A DNA stretch of 64,000 nucleotides from Kosakonia sacchari (GTDB lineage Bacteria; Pseudomonadota; Gammaproteobacteria; Enterobacterales; Enterobacteriaceae). Shown in pieces: positions 54,319 to 64,000 of the stretch (position 1 is the first letter of the stretch; every line of letters begins with the position of its first letter). Below the pieces are notes generated by a model that was not told the origin of the DNA, made no database searches, and saw nothing but the letters and a program-made list of their open reading frames with translations. The position numbers and the translations under genes are program-made. The stretch spans positions 62,001-126,000 of the forward strand of contig FOAY01000012.1 in NCBI GenBank assembly GCA_900109485.1, given 5' to 3'.

Positions 54319-54441
54319 CTCCGCTACCGCTTGTCGTTGCGCTTTCTGAATGTAAAAAACATTAAATAAATATAAATATCAAACAGATAAACCATCTTTA
54401 GCACATTTTTGTATAAATAAGCTCGGCATTTGACCTGTGTA

Positions 54442-54500
54442 CGGATTCCCGATAACTTGGGAATCCGCTGGAAGCTTTCTGGATGAGCAGTCTGCTCATC
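54442..54500 (+). promoter_or_regulatory. Two perfect hairpins in the gltB leader
   Basis: CGGATTCCC/GGGAATCCG (54442-54450, 54459-54467) is a perfect nine-base stem, and GATGAGCA/TGCTCATC (54482-54489, 54493-54500) a perfect eight-base stem with a three-base loop. They lie some 180-240 bases before gltB. Role unknown. Confidence 0.5.
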
Positions 54501-54553
54501 ATATTTATGCAGTAATTGAGATTCCCTCTTAAGCAAGTCCTCAACACTTGTGT

Positions 54554-54638
54554 ATCGATGCGAAAAGGAAATTAAAGAGGGCGACATGCGAGGCATATGC
54601 CCCGTCGCCATGCTCTTTTTGCGCCTGTGCGTATCGAT
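54554..54638 (+). promoter_or_regulatory. Attenuator-like nested structure before gltB
   Basis: Inner stem AAAGAG+GGCGAC (54574-54585) pairs with GTCGCC (54604-54609) and CTCTTT (54613-54618) with a three-base bulge, followed by T residues to 54620, resembling an intrinsic terminator. An outer stem ATCGATGCG (54554-54562) with CGTATCGAT (54630-54638) could enclose it. It ends about 40 bases before gltB. Seen by eye; not folded computationally. Confidence 0.45.
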
Positions 54639-54679
54639 CAACGGAGGGTGTCTCGTAGAGCCTGGGGAGGTTCACTGAT

Positions 54680-57600
54680 ATGTTGTACGATAAATCTCTC
54701 GAGAGAGATAACTGTGGTTTCGGCCTGATCGCCCACATAGAAGGCGAACCTAGCCACAAGGTAGTGCGTACCGCTATTCACGCACTGGCCCGAATGCAGC
54801 ACCGTGGCGCAATCCTTGCCGATGGTAAAACCGGCGATGGTTGCGGCCTGTTGCTGCAAAAACCCGACCGTTTCTTCCGTATTGTGGCGGAAGAGCGCGG
54901 CTGGCGCTTAGCCAAAAATTACGCCGTGGGCATGCTGTTCCTGAATCAGGATCCAGAAAAAGCCAGCGCGTCGCGTCGCGTTGTTGAAGAAGAGCTGCAA
55001 CAAGAAACCCTGTCGATCGTCGGCTGGCGCGATGTGCCAACCAACGAAGGGGTGCTCGGTGAAATCGCCCTCTCCTCGCTGCCTCGTATTGAACAAATTT
55101 TCGTGAACGCCCCCGCAGGCTGGCGCCCGCGCGATATGGAGCGTCGTCTGTTTATCGCCCGTCGCCGCATTGAAAAACGCCTGCAGGAAGATAAAGAGTT
55201 CTACGTTTGTAGCCTCTCCAATCTGGTGAACATCTATAAAGGTCTGTGTATGCCGGCGGATCTGCCGCGCTTTTACCTGGATCTGGCGGATCTGCGTCTG
55301 GAATCGGCCATTTGCCTGTTCCACCAGCGCTTCTCCACCAACACCGTACCACGCTGGCCGCTGGCGCAGCCGTTCCGCTACCTGGCGCACAACGGTGAAA
55401 TCAACACCATTACCGGTAACCGTCAGTGGGCGCGCGCACGTACCTACAAATTCAAAACGCCGTTGATCCCGGATCTTCATGATGCCGCGCCGTTCGTCAA
55501 CGAAACCGGTTCTGACTCCAGCTCAATGGATAACATGCTCGAGCTGCTGCTGGCAGGCGGGATGGATATCGTGCGTGCCATGCGTTTGCTGGTACCGCCA
55601 GCCTGGCAGAATAACCCGGATATGGATCCGGACCTGCGCAGCTTCTTCGACTTTAACTCCATGCACATGGAACCGTGGGATGGTCCGGCGGGCATCGTTA
55701 TGTCTGATGGTCGTTTCGCTGCCTGTAACCTCGATCGTAACGGTCTGCGCCCGGCGCGCTATGTCGTCACCAAAGATAAGCTGATCACCTGCGCTTCAGA
55801 AGTGGGGATCTGGGATTATCAGCCGGACGAAGTGGTCGAAAAAGGCCGTGTCGGCCCGGGCGAGCTGATGGTTATCGATACCCGCGACGGGCGCATTCTG
55901 CACTCGGCCGAAACCGATGACGATCTGAAAAGCCGCCACCCGTATAAAGAGTGGATGGCGAAAAACGTTCGCCGTCTGGTGCCGTTTGAAGATCTGCCTG
56001 ACGAAGAAGTCGGTACCCGCGAGATGGACGACGACCTGCTGGCAAGCTACCAGAAGCAGTTTAACTACAGCTTTGAAGAGCTGGATTCGGTTATCCGCGT
56101 GCTGGGTGAAAATGGTCAGGAAGCGGTCGGCTCCATGGGCGATGACACCCCGTTTGCGGTGCTCTCCAGCCAGCCGCGCATTATTTATGACTACTTCCGC
56201 CAGCAGTTCGCGCAGGTCACCAACCCGCCGATCGATCCGCTGCGTGAAGCCCACGTTATGTCGCTGGCTACCAGCATCGGTCGCGAAATGAATGTCTTCT
56301 GCGAAGCGGAAGGCCAGGCACATCGCCTGAGTTTCAAATCACCGATCCTGCTGTACTCCGATTTCAAGCAACTGACGACGATGGAAGAGGAGCACTACCG
56401 CGCTGACACGCTGGACATCACCTTCGACGTGACCGAAACGTCGCTGGAAGAGACCGTCAAAGCGCTGTGCGATAAAGCAGAGCAGATGGTGCGTAACGGT
56501 ACGGTATTGCTGGTGCTCTCTGATCGAAACATCGCCAAAAATCGCCTGCCGGTTCCGGCGCCGATGGCGGTGGGCGCGATCCAGACTCGCCTGGTGGATA
56601 AGAGCCTGCGCTGCGATGCCAACATTATTGTTGAAACAGCAAGTGCCCGCGACCCGCACCACTTTGCGGTGCTGCTCGGCTTCGGCGCGACGGCCATCTA
56701 CCCGTACCTGGCGTATGAAACGCTGGCGAAACTGGTCGACAACCATGCCATCGAGAAAAATTACCGCACAGTGATGCTGAACTACCGTAACGGCATCAAT
56801 AAAGGGCTGTACAAGATCATGTCCAAAATGGGCATTTCGACGATCGCCTCATACCGCTGCTCAAAACTGTTTGAAGCCGTGGGCCTGCACGATGACGTTG
56901 CTGCGCTCTGCTTCCAGGGCGTTATCAGCCGTATCGGCGGCGCGGGCTTTAGCGACTTCCAGCAGGATCTGCTGAACCTCTCTAAACTGGCCTGGCTGGC
57001 GCGTAAACCGCTGTCGCAGGGCGGCCTGCTGAAATATGTCCACGGCGGCGAATACCACGCTTATAACCCGGATGTCGTGCGCACGCTGCAACAGGCAGTA
57101 CAGAGCGGAGAGTACAGCGATTATCAGGAATATGCGAAGCTGGTTAACGAACGCCCGGCGGCTACGCTGCGCGATTTGCTGGCCATCACGCCGAACGGTG
57201 AAGCGGTCAGTCTGAAAGATGTGGAACCGGCGACCGAGCTGTTTAAACGCTTCGATACCGCGGCGATGTCCATCGGCGCGCTCAGCCCGGAAGCCCACGA
57301 AGCGCTGGCAGAAGCGATGAACAGCATCGGCGGCAACTCTAACTCCGGTGAAGGCGGTGAAGACCCTGCGCGTTACGGCACCAATAAAGTGTCGCGTATC
57401 AAGCAGGTTGCTTCTGGTCGCTTTGGCGTCACCCCGGCATACCTGGTGAATGCGGATGTCATTCAGATCAAAGTCGCCCAGGGGGCAAAACCGGGCGAAG
57501 GCGGTCAGTTACCGGGTGACAAAGTCACACCGTACATCGCCAAACTGCGCTACTCCGTACCCGGCGTAACGCTGATCTCTCCGCCGCCGCACCACGATAT

Positions 57601-59140
57601 CTACTCTATCGAGGATCTGGCGCAGCTGATTTTCGACCTGAAGCAGGTCAACCCGAAAGCGATGATCTCCGTGAAGCTGGTTTCCGAACCGGGCGTCGGT
57701 ACCATCGCTACCGGTGTGGCGAAAGCCTATGCCGATCTGATCACTATCGCCGGTTACGACGGCGGTACTGGCGCAAGCCCGCTCTCTTCGGTGAAATATG
57801 CCGGTTGTCCGTGGGAACTGGGGCTGGTGGAAACCCAGCAGGCGCTGGTCGCGAACGGTTTGCGTCACAAGATCCGTTTGCAGGTGGATGGCGGCCTGAA
57901 AACCGGGCAGGACATCATCAAAGCCGCAATTCTGGGCGCCGAAAGCTTTGGTTTCGGTACCGGGCCAATGGTGGCGCTGGGCTGTAAATACCTGAGAATT
58001 TGTCACCTGAACAACTGCGCAACCGGCGTAGCGACTCAGGATGACAAACTGCGTAAGAATCACTATCACGGTCTGCCGTTCAAAGTGACCAACTACTTTG
58101 AATTTATCGCCCGTGAAACCCGCGAGTTAATGGCGCAGCTGGGCGTGAAACGCCTGGTCGATCTGATTGGCCGCACCGACCTGCTGAAAGAGCTGGACGG
58201 TTTTACCGCCAAGCAGCAGAAACTGGATCTGGCGAAGCTGCTGGAAACCGCCGAGCCGCACCCAGGCAAAGCGCTGTACTGCACGGAAAACAACCCGCCG
58301 TTTGATAATGGCGTGCTGAACGCGCAGTTATTGCAGCAGGCGAAACCGTATGTCGATGAGAAGCAGAGCAAAACTTTCTGGTTCGATATCCGCAACACCG
58401 ATCGTTCCGTGGGCGCTTTGCTGTCTGGCTATATCGCGCAATCTCACGGCGATCAGGGGCTGGCAGCCGATCCGATTAAAGCGCATTTCAGCGGCACCGC
58501 AGGCCAGAGCTTCGGCGTGTGGAACGCAGGCGGCGTTGAACTCTATCTGACCGGCGATGCCAACGACTATGTGGGTAAAGGTATGGCGGGCGGTTTGTTG
58601 GCGGTGCGTCCGCCGGTGGGTTCGGCCTTCCGTAGCCATGAAGCGAGCATTATCGGTAACACCTGCCTGTATGGCGCAACCGGCGGTCGTTTGTACGCGG
58701 CGGGCCGTGCAGGCGAACGTTTTGCGGTGCGTAACTCCGGCGCCATCACGGTTGTAGAAGGCATCGGCGACAACGGCTGTGAATATATGACCGGCGGCAT
58801 TGTTTGCGTGCTGGGTAAAACTGGCGTTAACTTTGGCGCAGGGATGACCGGTGGCTTTGCCTATGTACTGGATGAAGACGGTGAATTCCGTAAACGCGTT
58901 AACCCGGAGCTGGTGGAAGTGCTGAGCGTCGATGACCTCGCCATCCATGAAGAGCATCTGCGCGGTCTGATCACCGAGCATGTGCACCATACCGGTTCTC
59001 AGCGCGGCGAAGAGATCCTGGCGAACTGGCCGGCATTCTCGTCGAAATTCGCCCTGGTGAAACCGAAATCCAGCGATGTAAAAGCCCTGTTAGGTCACCG
59101 TAGTCGTAGCGCGGCAGAGTTGCGCGTGCAGGCGCAGTAA
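54680..59140 (+). CDS. gltB: Glutamate synthase (NADPH) large subunit
   Basis: Alpha subunit of GOGAT, which makes two glutamates from glutamine and 2-oxoglutarate in ammonia assimilation. The 1486 residues start with an 11-residue propeptide; the mature N-terminal Cys12 (DNCGFG) is the glutaminase nucleophile. The class II amidotransferase domain runs to about 430, then the central domain, the FMN-binding synthase barrel (about 800-1200) with [3Fe-4S] ligands Cys1102, Cys1108 and Cys1113, and the C-terminal beta-helix ([29 protein letters not shown]). It lies 9 bases before gltD. Confidence 0.97.
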   Translation: MLYDKSLERDNCGFGLIAHIEGEPSHKVVRTAIHALARMQHRGAILADGKTGDGCGLLLQKPDRFFRIVAEERGWRLAKNYAVGMLFLNQDPEKASASRRVVEEELQQETLSIVGWRDVPTNEGVLGEIALSSLPRIEQIFVNAPAGWRPRDMERRLFIARRRIEKRLQEDKEFYVCSLSNLVNIYKGLCMPADLPRFYLDLADLRLESAICLFHQRFSTNTVPRWPLAQPFRYLAHNGEINTITGNRQWARARTYKFKTPLIPDLHDAAPFVNETGSDSSSMDNMLELLLAGGMDIVRAMRLLVPPAWQNNPDMDPDLRSFFDFNSMHMEPWDGPAGIVMSDGRFAACNLDRNGLRPARYVVTKDKLITCASEVGIWDYQPDEVVEKGRVGPGELMVIDTRDGRILHSAETDDDLKSRHPYKEWMAKNVRRLVPFEDLPDEEVGTREMDDDLLASYQKQFNYSFEELDSVIRVLGENGQEAVGSMGDDTPFAVLSSQPRIIYDYFRQQFAQVTNPPIDPLREAHVMSLATSIGREMNVFCEAEGQAHRLSFKSPILLYSDFKQLTTMEEEHYRADTLDITFDVTETSLEETVKALCDKAEQMVRNGTVLLVLSDRNIAKNRLPVPAPMAVGAIQTRLVDKSLRCDANIIVETASARDPHHFAVLLGFGATAIYPYLAYETLAKLVDNHAIEKNYRTVMLNYRNGINKGLYKIMSKMGISTIASYRCSKLFEAVGLHDDVAALCFQGVISRIGGAGFSDFQQDLLNLSKLAWLARKPLSQGGLLKYVHGGEYHAYNPDVVRTLQQAVQSGEYSDYQEYAKLVNERPAATLRDLLAITPNGEAVSLKDVEPATELFKRFDTAAMSIGALSPEAHEALAEAMNSIGGNSNSGEGGEDPARYGTNKVSRIKQVASGRFGVTPAYLVNADVIQIKVAQGAKPGEGGQLPGDKVTPYIAKLRYSVPGVTLISPPPHHDIYSIEDLAQLIFDLKQVNPKAMISVKLVSEPGVGTIATGVAKAYADLITIAGYDGGTGASPLSSVKYAGCPWELGLVETQQALVANGLRHKIRLQVDGGLKTGQDIIKAAILGAESFGFGTGPMVALGCKYLRICHLNNCATGVATQDDKLRKNHYHGLPFKVTNYFEFIARETRELMAQLGVKRLVDLIGRTDLLKELDGFTAKQQKLDLAKLLETAEPHPGKALYCTENNPPFDNGVLNAQLLQQAKPYVDEKQSKTFWFDIRNTDRSVGALLSGYIAQSHGDQGLAADPIKAHFSGTAGQSFGVWNAGGVELYLTGDANDYVGKGMAGGLLAVRPPVGSAFRSHEASIIGNTCLYGATGGRLYAAGRAGERFAVRNSGAITVVEGIGDNGCEYMTGGIVCVLGKTGVNFGAGMTGGFAYVLDEDGEFRKRVNPELVEVLSVDDLAIHEEHLRGLITEHVHHTGSQRGEEILANWPAFSSKFALVKPKSSDVKALLGHRSRSAAELRVQAQ

Positions 59141-60568
<1,428 letters not shown>

Positions 60569-60585
60569 TACCCATGTAGCGACCC

Positions 60586-60611
60586 AAAAGGAGGCTTCGG
60601 CCTCCTTTTTT
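60586..60611 (+). terminator. gltBD terminator
   Basis: GGAGGC/GCCTCC stem closed by a TTCG tetraloop (the very stable C(UUCG)G type), with six T residues following, 17 bases after the gltD stop. Confidence 0.93.
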
Positions 60612-60630
60612 ATTGGCGGATCGCGGATAG

Positions 60631-60656
60631 TAAAACAGGGCCATTCGGCCCTGTTT
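60631..60656 (-). terminator. sspAB terminator
   Basis: AAACAGGGCC/GGCCCTGTTT stem with a four-base loop directly after the sspB stop on the minus strand, ending GTTTTA. Confidence 0.85.
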
Positions 60657-60658
60657 GA

Positions 60659-61162
60659 TTACTTAACCACCCGCAACGACGGGCGTCCACCGCGCGGCGG
60701 CGGATCGTCATCAGGGTCATTGTCCTGATCGTCAGCATGATCGGGTTTATCACCGTCGATAACCGACATCACCGTCTCGCCTTCCTGCTCTGGAGTCTCG
60801 AGGTCGTCATTCAGCATGGCGACGTCTTCATCGTAGGCAGCTTCCGGTTCGAACATAGTGCCTGCGCCGTTTTCACGGGCGTAAATAGCCAGCACGGCCG
60901 CCATCGGCACCGCAACCTGACGCGGCACGCCGCCGAAGCGCGCATTGAAACGCACCTCGTCGTTCGCCAGCTCCAGGTTACCTACCGCGCGCGGCGCGAT
61001 GTTCAACACGATTTGACCGTCACGCGCATACTCCATCGGCACGCGAACATCCGGCAACGTCACATCAACAACCAGATGCGGCGTTAGCTGGTTATCCAGC
61101 AGCCATTCATAGAAAGCCCGCAGCAGATACGGACGGCGTGGAGACAGTTGTGACAAATCCAT
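60659..61162 (-). CDS. sspB: ClpXP adaptor SspB
   Basis: Dimeric adaptor that binds ssrA-tagged proteins (and RseA) and delivers them to ClpXP. The 167 residues (E. coli 165) have a Sm-like tag-binding domain (about 4-111, starting MDLSQLSPRRPYLLRAFYEWL), a long acidic Asp/Glu-rich linker, and the conserved C-terminal ClpX-binding tail GRPSLRVVK. It starts four bases after sspA in the same operon. Confidence 0.96.
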   Translation of the reverse strand: MDLSQLSPRRPYLLRAFYEWLLDNQLTPHLVVDVTLPDVRVPMEYARDGQIVLNIAPRAVGNLELANDEVRFNARFGGVPRQVAVPMAAVLAIYARENGAGTMFEPEAAYDEDVAMLNDDLETPEQEGETVMSVIDGDKPDHADDQDNDPDDDPPPRGGRPSLRVVK

Positions 61163-61166
61163 TCAA

Positions 61167-61805
61167 TTAACCCCGGCCAAGGCGCATTTCGCGCTCGGCT
61201 TCAGTCAGAGAAGCCAGGAAGGAATCACGCTCAAATACGCGCGTCATATATCCTTTCAGCTCTTTGGCTCCTGCACCGCTCAGCTCGATGCCCAGTACCG
61301 GTAAGCGCCACAGCAGCGGTGCGAGGTAGCAGTCAACGAGGCTGAACTCGTCGTTCAGGAAGTAAGGTTTCTGGGTGAACAGCGGACCAATTGCCAGCAG
61401 CTCTTCACGCAGTTGTTTCCGGGCAGCATCGGCCTGTGCGCCGCTGTTGTTCTGGATGATATTCATCAGGGAATACCAGTCCTTTTCAATGCGATGCATG
61501 TACAGGCGGCTTTCACCGCGCGCGACCGGGTAAACCGGCATTAGCGGCGGATGCGGGAAACGCTCGTCCAGATATTCCATAATGATGCGTGATTCCCACA
61601 GGGTGAGTTCACGATCTACAAGTGTCGGTACGCTTTGATTCGGGTTGAGGTCAATCAGATCCTGAGGAGGATTATCCTTTTCCACGTGCTCAATTTCGAA
61701 GCTGACACCTTTTTCGGCCAGCACGATACGGACCTGATGGCTATAGATGTCCACAGGACCAGAAAACAGCGTCATTACCGAACGTTTGTTGGCAGCGACA
61801 GCCAT
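61167..61805 (-). CDS. sspA: Stringent starvation protein A
   Basis: RNA polymerase-associated protein with a glutathione-transferase fold that supports stationary-phase acid tolerance and late phage gene activation. The 212 residues match E. coli: thioredoxin-like N-domain (MTLFSGPVDIYSHQVRIVLAEKGV) and helical C-domain (about 95-205) with the surface-exposed PHPPLMPVYP pocket. No catalytic GST Ser/Cys function is expected. GGAGG precedes ATG. A small hairpin ACCGG/CCGGT (about 61840-61858) lies in its leader. Confidence 0.96.
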   Translation of the reverse strand: MAVAANKRSVMTLFSGPVDIYSHQVRIVLAEKGVSFEIEHVEKDNPPQDLIDLNPNQSVPTLVDRELTLWESRIIMEYLDERFPHPPLMPVYPVARGESRLYMHRIEKDWYSLMNIIQNNSGAQADAARKQLREELLAIGPLFTQKPYFLNDEFSLVDCYLAPLLWRLPVLGIELSGAGAKELKGYMTRVFERDSFLASLTEAEREMRLGRG

Positions 61806-62060
61806 GAAAACCTCCAGGTATATTCAAGAATTTACTGCTACCGGACTTACTCGACCGGTCAGATGTGAGTTACCTACCCGCCCGTACTGTCACTTTCGTT
61901 CAGGAAGCAAACAAAAAATGAACAATCCCAGCCATTTGGGCAGAAAATTGGATGATAGTTTACCAGATTTTGCGGGGTTTGTGGTGAGGGGATTCTGCAA
62001 ATGCTGAAAAAGACGCAATAAATGATTGATTACTGTGGATAACACGTTTTTTATCCATAG

Positions 62061-62087
62061 AAAAACCCGGCTTGCACCGGGTTTTTT
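62061..62087 (-). terminator. rplM-rpsI terminator
   Basis: AAAAACCCGG/CCGGGTTTTT perfect ten-base stem with a six-base loop, with T residues on the minus strand, 31 bases after rpsI. It is symmetrical. Confidence 0.9.
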
Positions 62088-62117
62088 CGCCAATCGTTCT
62101 GCCGAAGCAGAAAGCAA

Positions 62118-62513
<396 letters not shown>

Positions 62514-62525
62514 CTATAATCCCGA

Positions 62526-62978
<453 letters not shown>

Positions 62979-63119
62979 TTACACGTTGGTGAACACCCAA
63001 ACGCCTAAATACAAGTGAGGTTCACACGACATTGTCCAGTAAACCTACCCCTTCGGATATGTTTAGCCGGCACACAAGAGTTTCGGGAAAAAAACCTTGT
63101 AGTAACGTGGGGTCGCAGG

Positions 63120-63148
63120 ATTATAGAGAAGTCGTGGGCAAAGATCGA
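63120..63148 (-). promoter_or_regulatory. rplM promoter
   Basis: On the minus strand a perfect TATAAT (63120-63125) follows a weak -35 TCGATC (63143-63148) at 17 bases. The discriminator CCTGCGACCCC is GC-rich, as in stringently controlled promoters. Confidence 0.7.
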
Positions 63149-63189
63149 CCCCTTTTTGTGATTTGGCACGGCTTTTGTGCAAGGCGAAT

Positions 63190-63210
63190 CCCTTTCCCAC
63201 TGGGAAAGGG
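63190..63210 (-). other. Hairpin after zapE
   Basis: CCCTTTCCC/GGGAAAGGG, a perfect nine-base stem with a three-base loop, 9 bases after the zapE stop. It lacks a T run, so termination, if any, may need Rho. Confidence 0.5.
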
Positions 63211-63219
63211 AGTTACCGA

Positions 63220-64000
63220 TTACGGCATATGCGCACGCTTGAGATATTCTTCGCTCTGCATCTCTTGCAGGCGGGACAAACAGCGCTGAAATTCAAATTT
63301 CAGCCGCTCGCCCTGATAAATCTCATGCAGCGGCGCGGCAGCACTCACCACCAGCTTCACGTGGCGCTCGTAAAACTCATCCACTAACGCAATAAAGCGT
63401 CGTGCTTCGCTCTCCATCAGCGGCGTCATTACCGGCACATCGAATAACATTACGGTATGGAACAAGCGTGAGAGCGCGATGTAATCGTGCTGGCTGCGCG
63501 CATCGACGCAGAGCGTGGCAAACGACACCGCCAGCGTCTGGTTTTCCACACCCAGCGTCGGCAGCGCACGGTGATTAATCTCCAGTTGTGGCGCATGCTC
63601 ACGCTTTGCGCCCGCCAGCGCTAACCACAATGCATCCATTTGCCGCGCGGTCTCGCTATCCAGCGGAGTCAGCCATAAGTGCGCCTGGGTTAATGTGCGC
63701 AGACGATAATCGACACCTGCATCGACATTCATCACATCGCAAAACTGCTTGATGGCATCGATAGCAGGTAAAAAGCGCGAGCGCTGTAAGCCGTTGCGGT
63801 AGAGCTCATCCGGCGGAATATTCGACGTCGCTACCAGCGTAATACCACGGCCGAACAGCGCTTTCATTAACCCGCCCAGCAGCATGGCGTCGGTAATATC
63901 CGAAACGAAAAATTCATCGAAGCACAGCACATCGGTTTCAGCTTTGAAACGATCGGCAACAATTTCCAGCGGATCGCTATGCCCCTGAAGCGAGGTCAGC
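63220..64000 (-). CDS. zapE: Cell division ATPase ZapE, N-terminus cut by window
   Basis: AFG1-like P-loop ATPase (YhcM) that associates with the division ring and affects Z-ring stability under low oxygen or heat. The frame is open from the stop at 63220 to the window end, giving 259 residues, about 70 percent of the 375-residue E. coli protein; the N-terminus with Walker A lies outside. Walker B is visible as DVLCFDEFFVSDITDAM, with sensor 1 TLVATSNIPPDELYRNGLQR following. A shorter apparent start at 63930 is internal. It is upstream of rplM on the same strand. Confidence 0.94.
   Translation of the reverse strand, partial: LTSLQGHSDPLEIVADRFKAETDVLCFDEFFVSDITDAMLLGGLMKALFGRGITLVATSNIPPDELYRNGLQRSRFLPAIDAIKQFCDVMNVDAGVDYRLRTLTQAHLWLTPLDSETARQMDALWLALAGAKREHAPQLEINHRALPTLGVENQTLAVSFATLCVDARSQHDYIALSRLFHTVMLFDVPVMTPLMESEARRFIALVDEFYERHVKLVVSAAAPLHEIYQGERLKFEFQRCLSRLQEMQSEEYLKRAHMP

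Larger units (their letters stand above)
54008..54679. promoter_or_regulatory. gltB regulatory region and structured leader
   Basis: There is no gene in these 672 bases between divergent yhcC and gltB. The left half is AT-rich, suited to the Lrp and IHF control known for gltBDF, and holds a CRP-like site (54303-54318) and a weak ArgR-like box (54103-54120, TGCAT-N4-AGTCA). The right half is rich in hairpins (54442-54467, 54482-54500, 54554-54638). A GGGGAGG ribosome site precedes gltB. I could not assign the transcription start. Minus-strand ORFs here are not convincing. Confidence 0.6.

Noticed and set aside
54324-54641. 105-codon minus-strand frame in the gltB leader
   Set aside because: It covers the hairpin-rich leader, has no ribosome site, and its peptide shows no familiar pattern.

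Overview
This window is a stretch of core chromosome from an enterobacterium (family Enterobacteriaceae). Nearly every protein reads as a close counterpart of an Escherichia coli K-12 protein, and the gene order follows the K-12 segment from yraQ to zapE almost without a break. Sequence details (REP-type palindromes, a larger enterobacterial-type palindromic repeat, loss of yhbX between argG and leuU) suggest a relative in the Enterobacter/Kosakonia/Klebsiella group rather than E. coli itself, but I cannot fix the genus. No phage, insertion sequence, CRISPR array or obvious accessory island is present. Genes at both edges (yraQ, zapE) are cut by the window.

Layout. 1-7.4 kb: small accessory enzymes (yraQ, yraR, yhbO, yhbP, yhbQ, yhbS), the oxygen-independent ubiquinone genes ubiT and ubiUV in divergent orientation, and yhbW. 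7.4-14.6 kb: the tryptophan permease mtr with recognisable TrpR and TyrR sites, then the RNA-metabolism cluster rpsO-pnp-nlpI-yrbN-deaD. 14.7-21.3 kb: the minus-strand operon metY-rimP-nusA-infB-rbfA-truB (initiator tRNA, transcription and translation factors), leading on into rpsO. 21.3-25.9 kb: argG, tRNA-Leu(GAG), secG, glmM, folP. 26-29.7 kb: ftsH-rlmE with a heat-shock-like promoter, yhbY and greA. 29.9-37.7 kb: dacB, obgE-yhbE-rpmA-rplU, ispB, sfsB, murA, ibaG. 37.8-45.5 kb: the envelope lipid systems, with mlaFEDCB (phospholipid retrograde transport) on one strand and yrbG-kdsD-kdsC-lptC-lptA-lptB (Kdo synthesis and LPS transport) on the other. 45.5-49 kb: rpoN-hpf-ptsN-rapZ-npr, the sigma-54/nitrogen-PTS cluster. 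49-54 kb: mtgA, elbB, the Hfq-binding sRNA gene arcZ, arcB, yhcC. 54.7-60.6 kb: gltBD (glutamate synthase) behind a 670-base regulatory and leader region. 60.6-64 kb: sspB-sspA, rpsI-rplM and zapE.

Genes absent from a plain long-ORF view but supported here are the 26-codon yrbN overlapping deaD, the sRNA arcZ, the greA leader RNA (GraL type), two tRNAs, and yraQ and zapE, which run off the window.

The most unusual structural observation is a 19-base near-perfect copy of the 3' end of leuU lying 1.75 kb from leuU, in the same orientation, on the far side of argG. Its position is that of a tRNA-targeted insertion scar and suggests that the argG segment entered, or was rearranged, at leuU. Other points worth a look are the strongly structured gltB leader, three different hairpin elements stacked between infB and rbfA, and the antisense overlap of the ends of arcZ and arcB. 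I found nothing that I can honestly call a new biological system.
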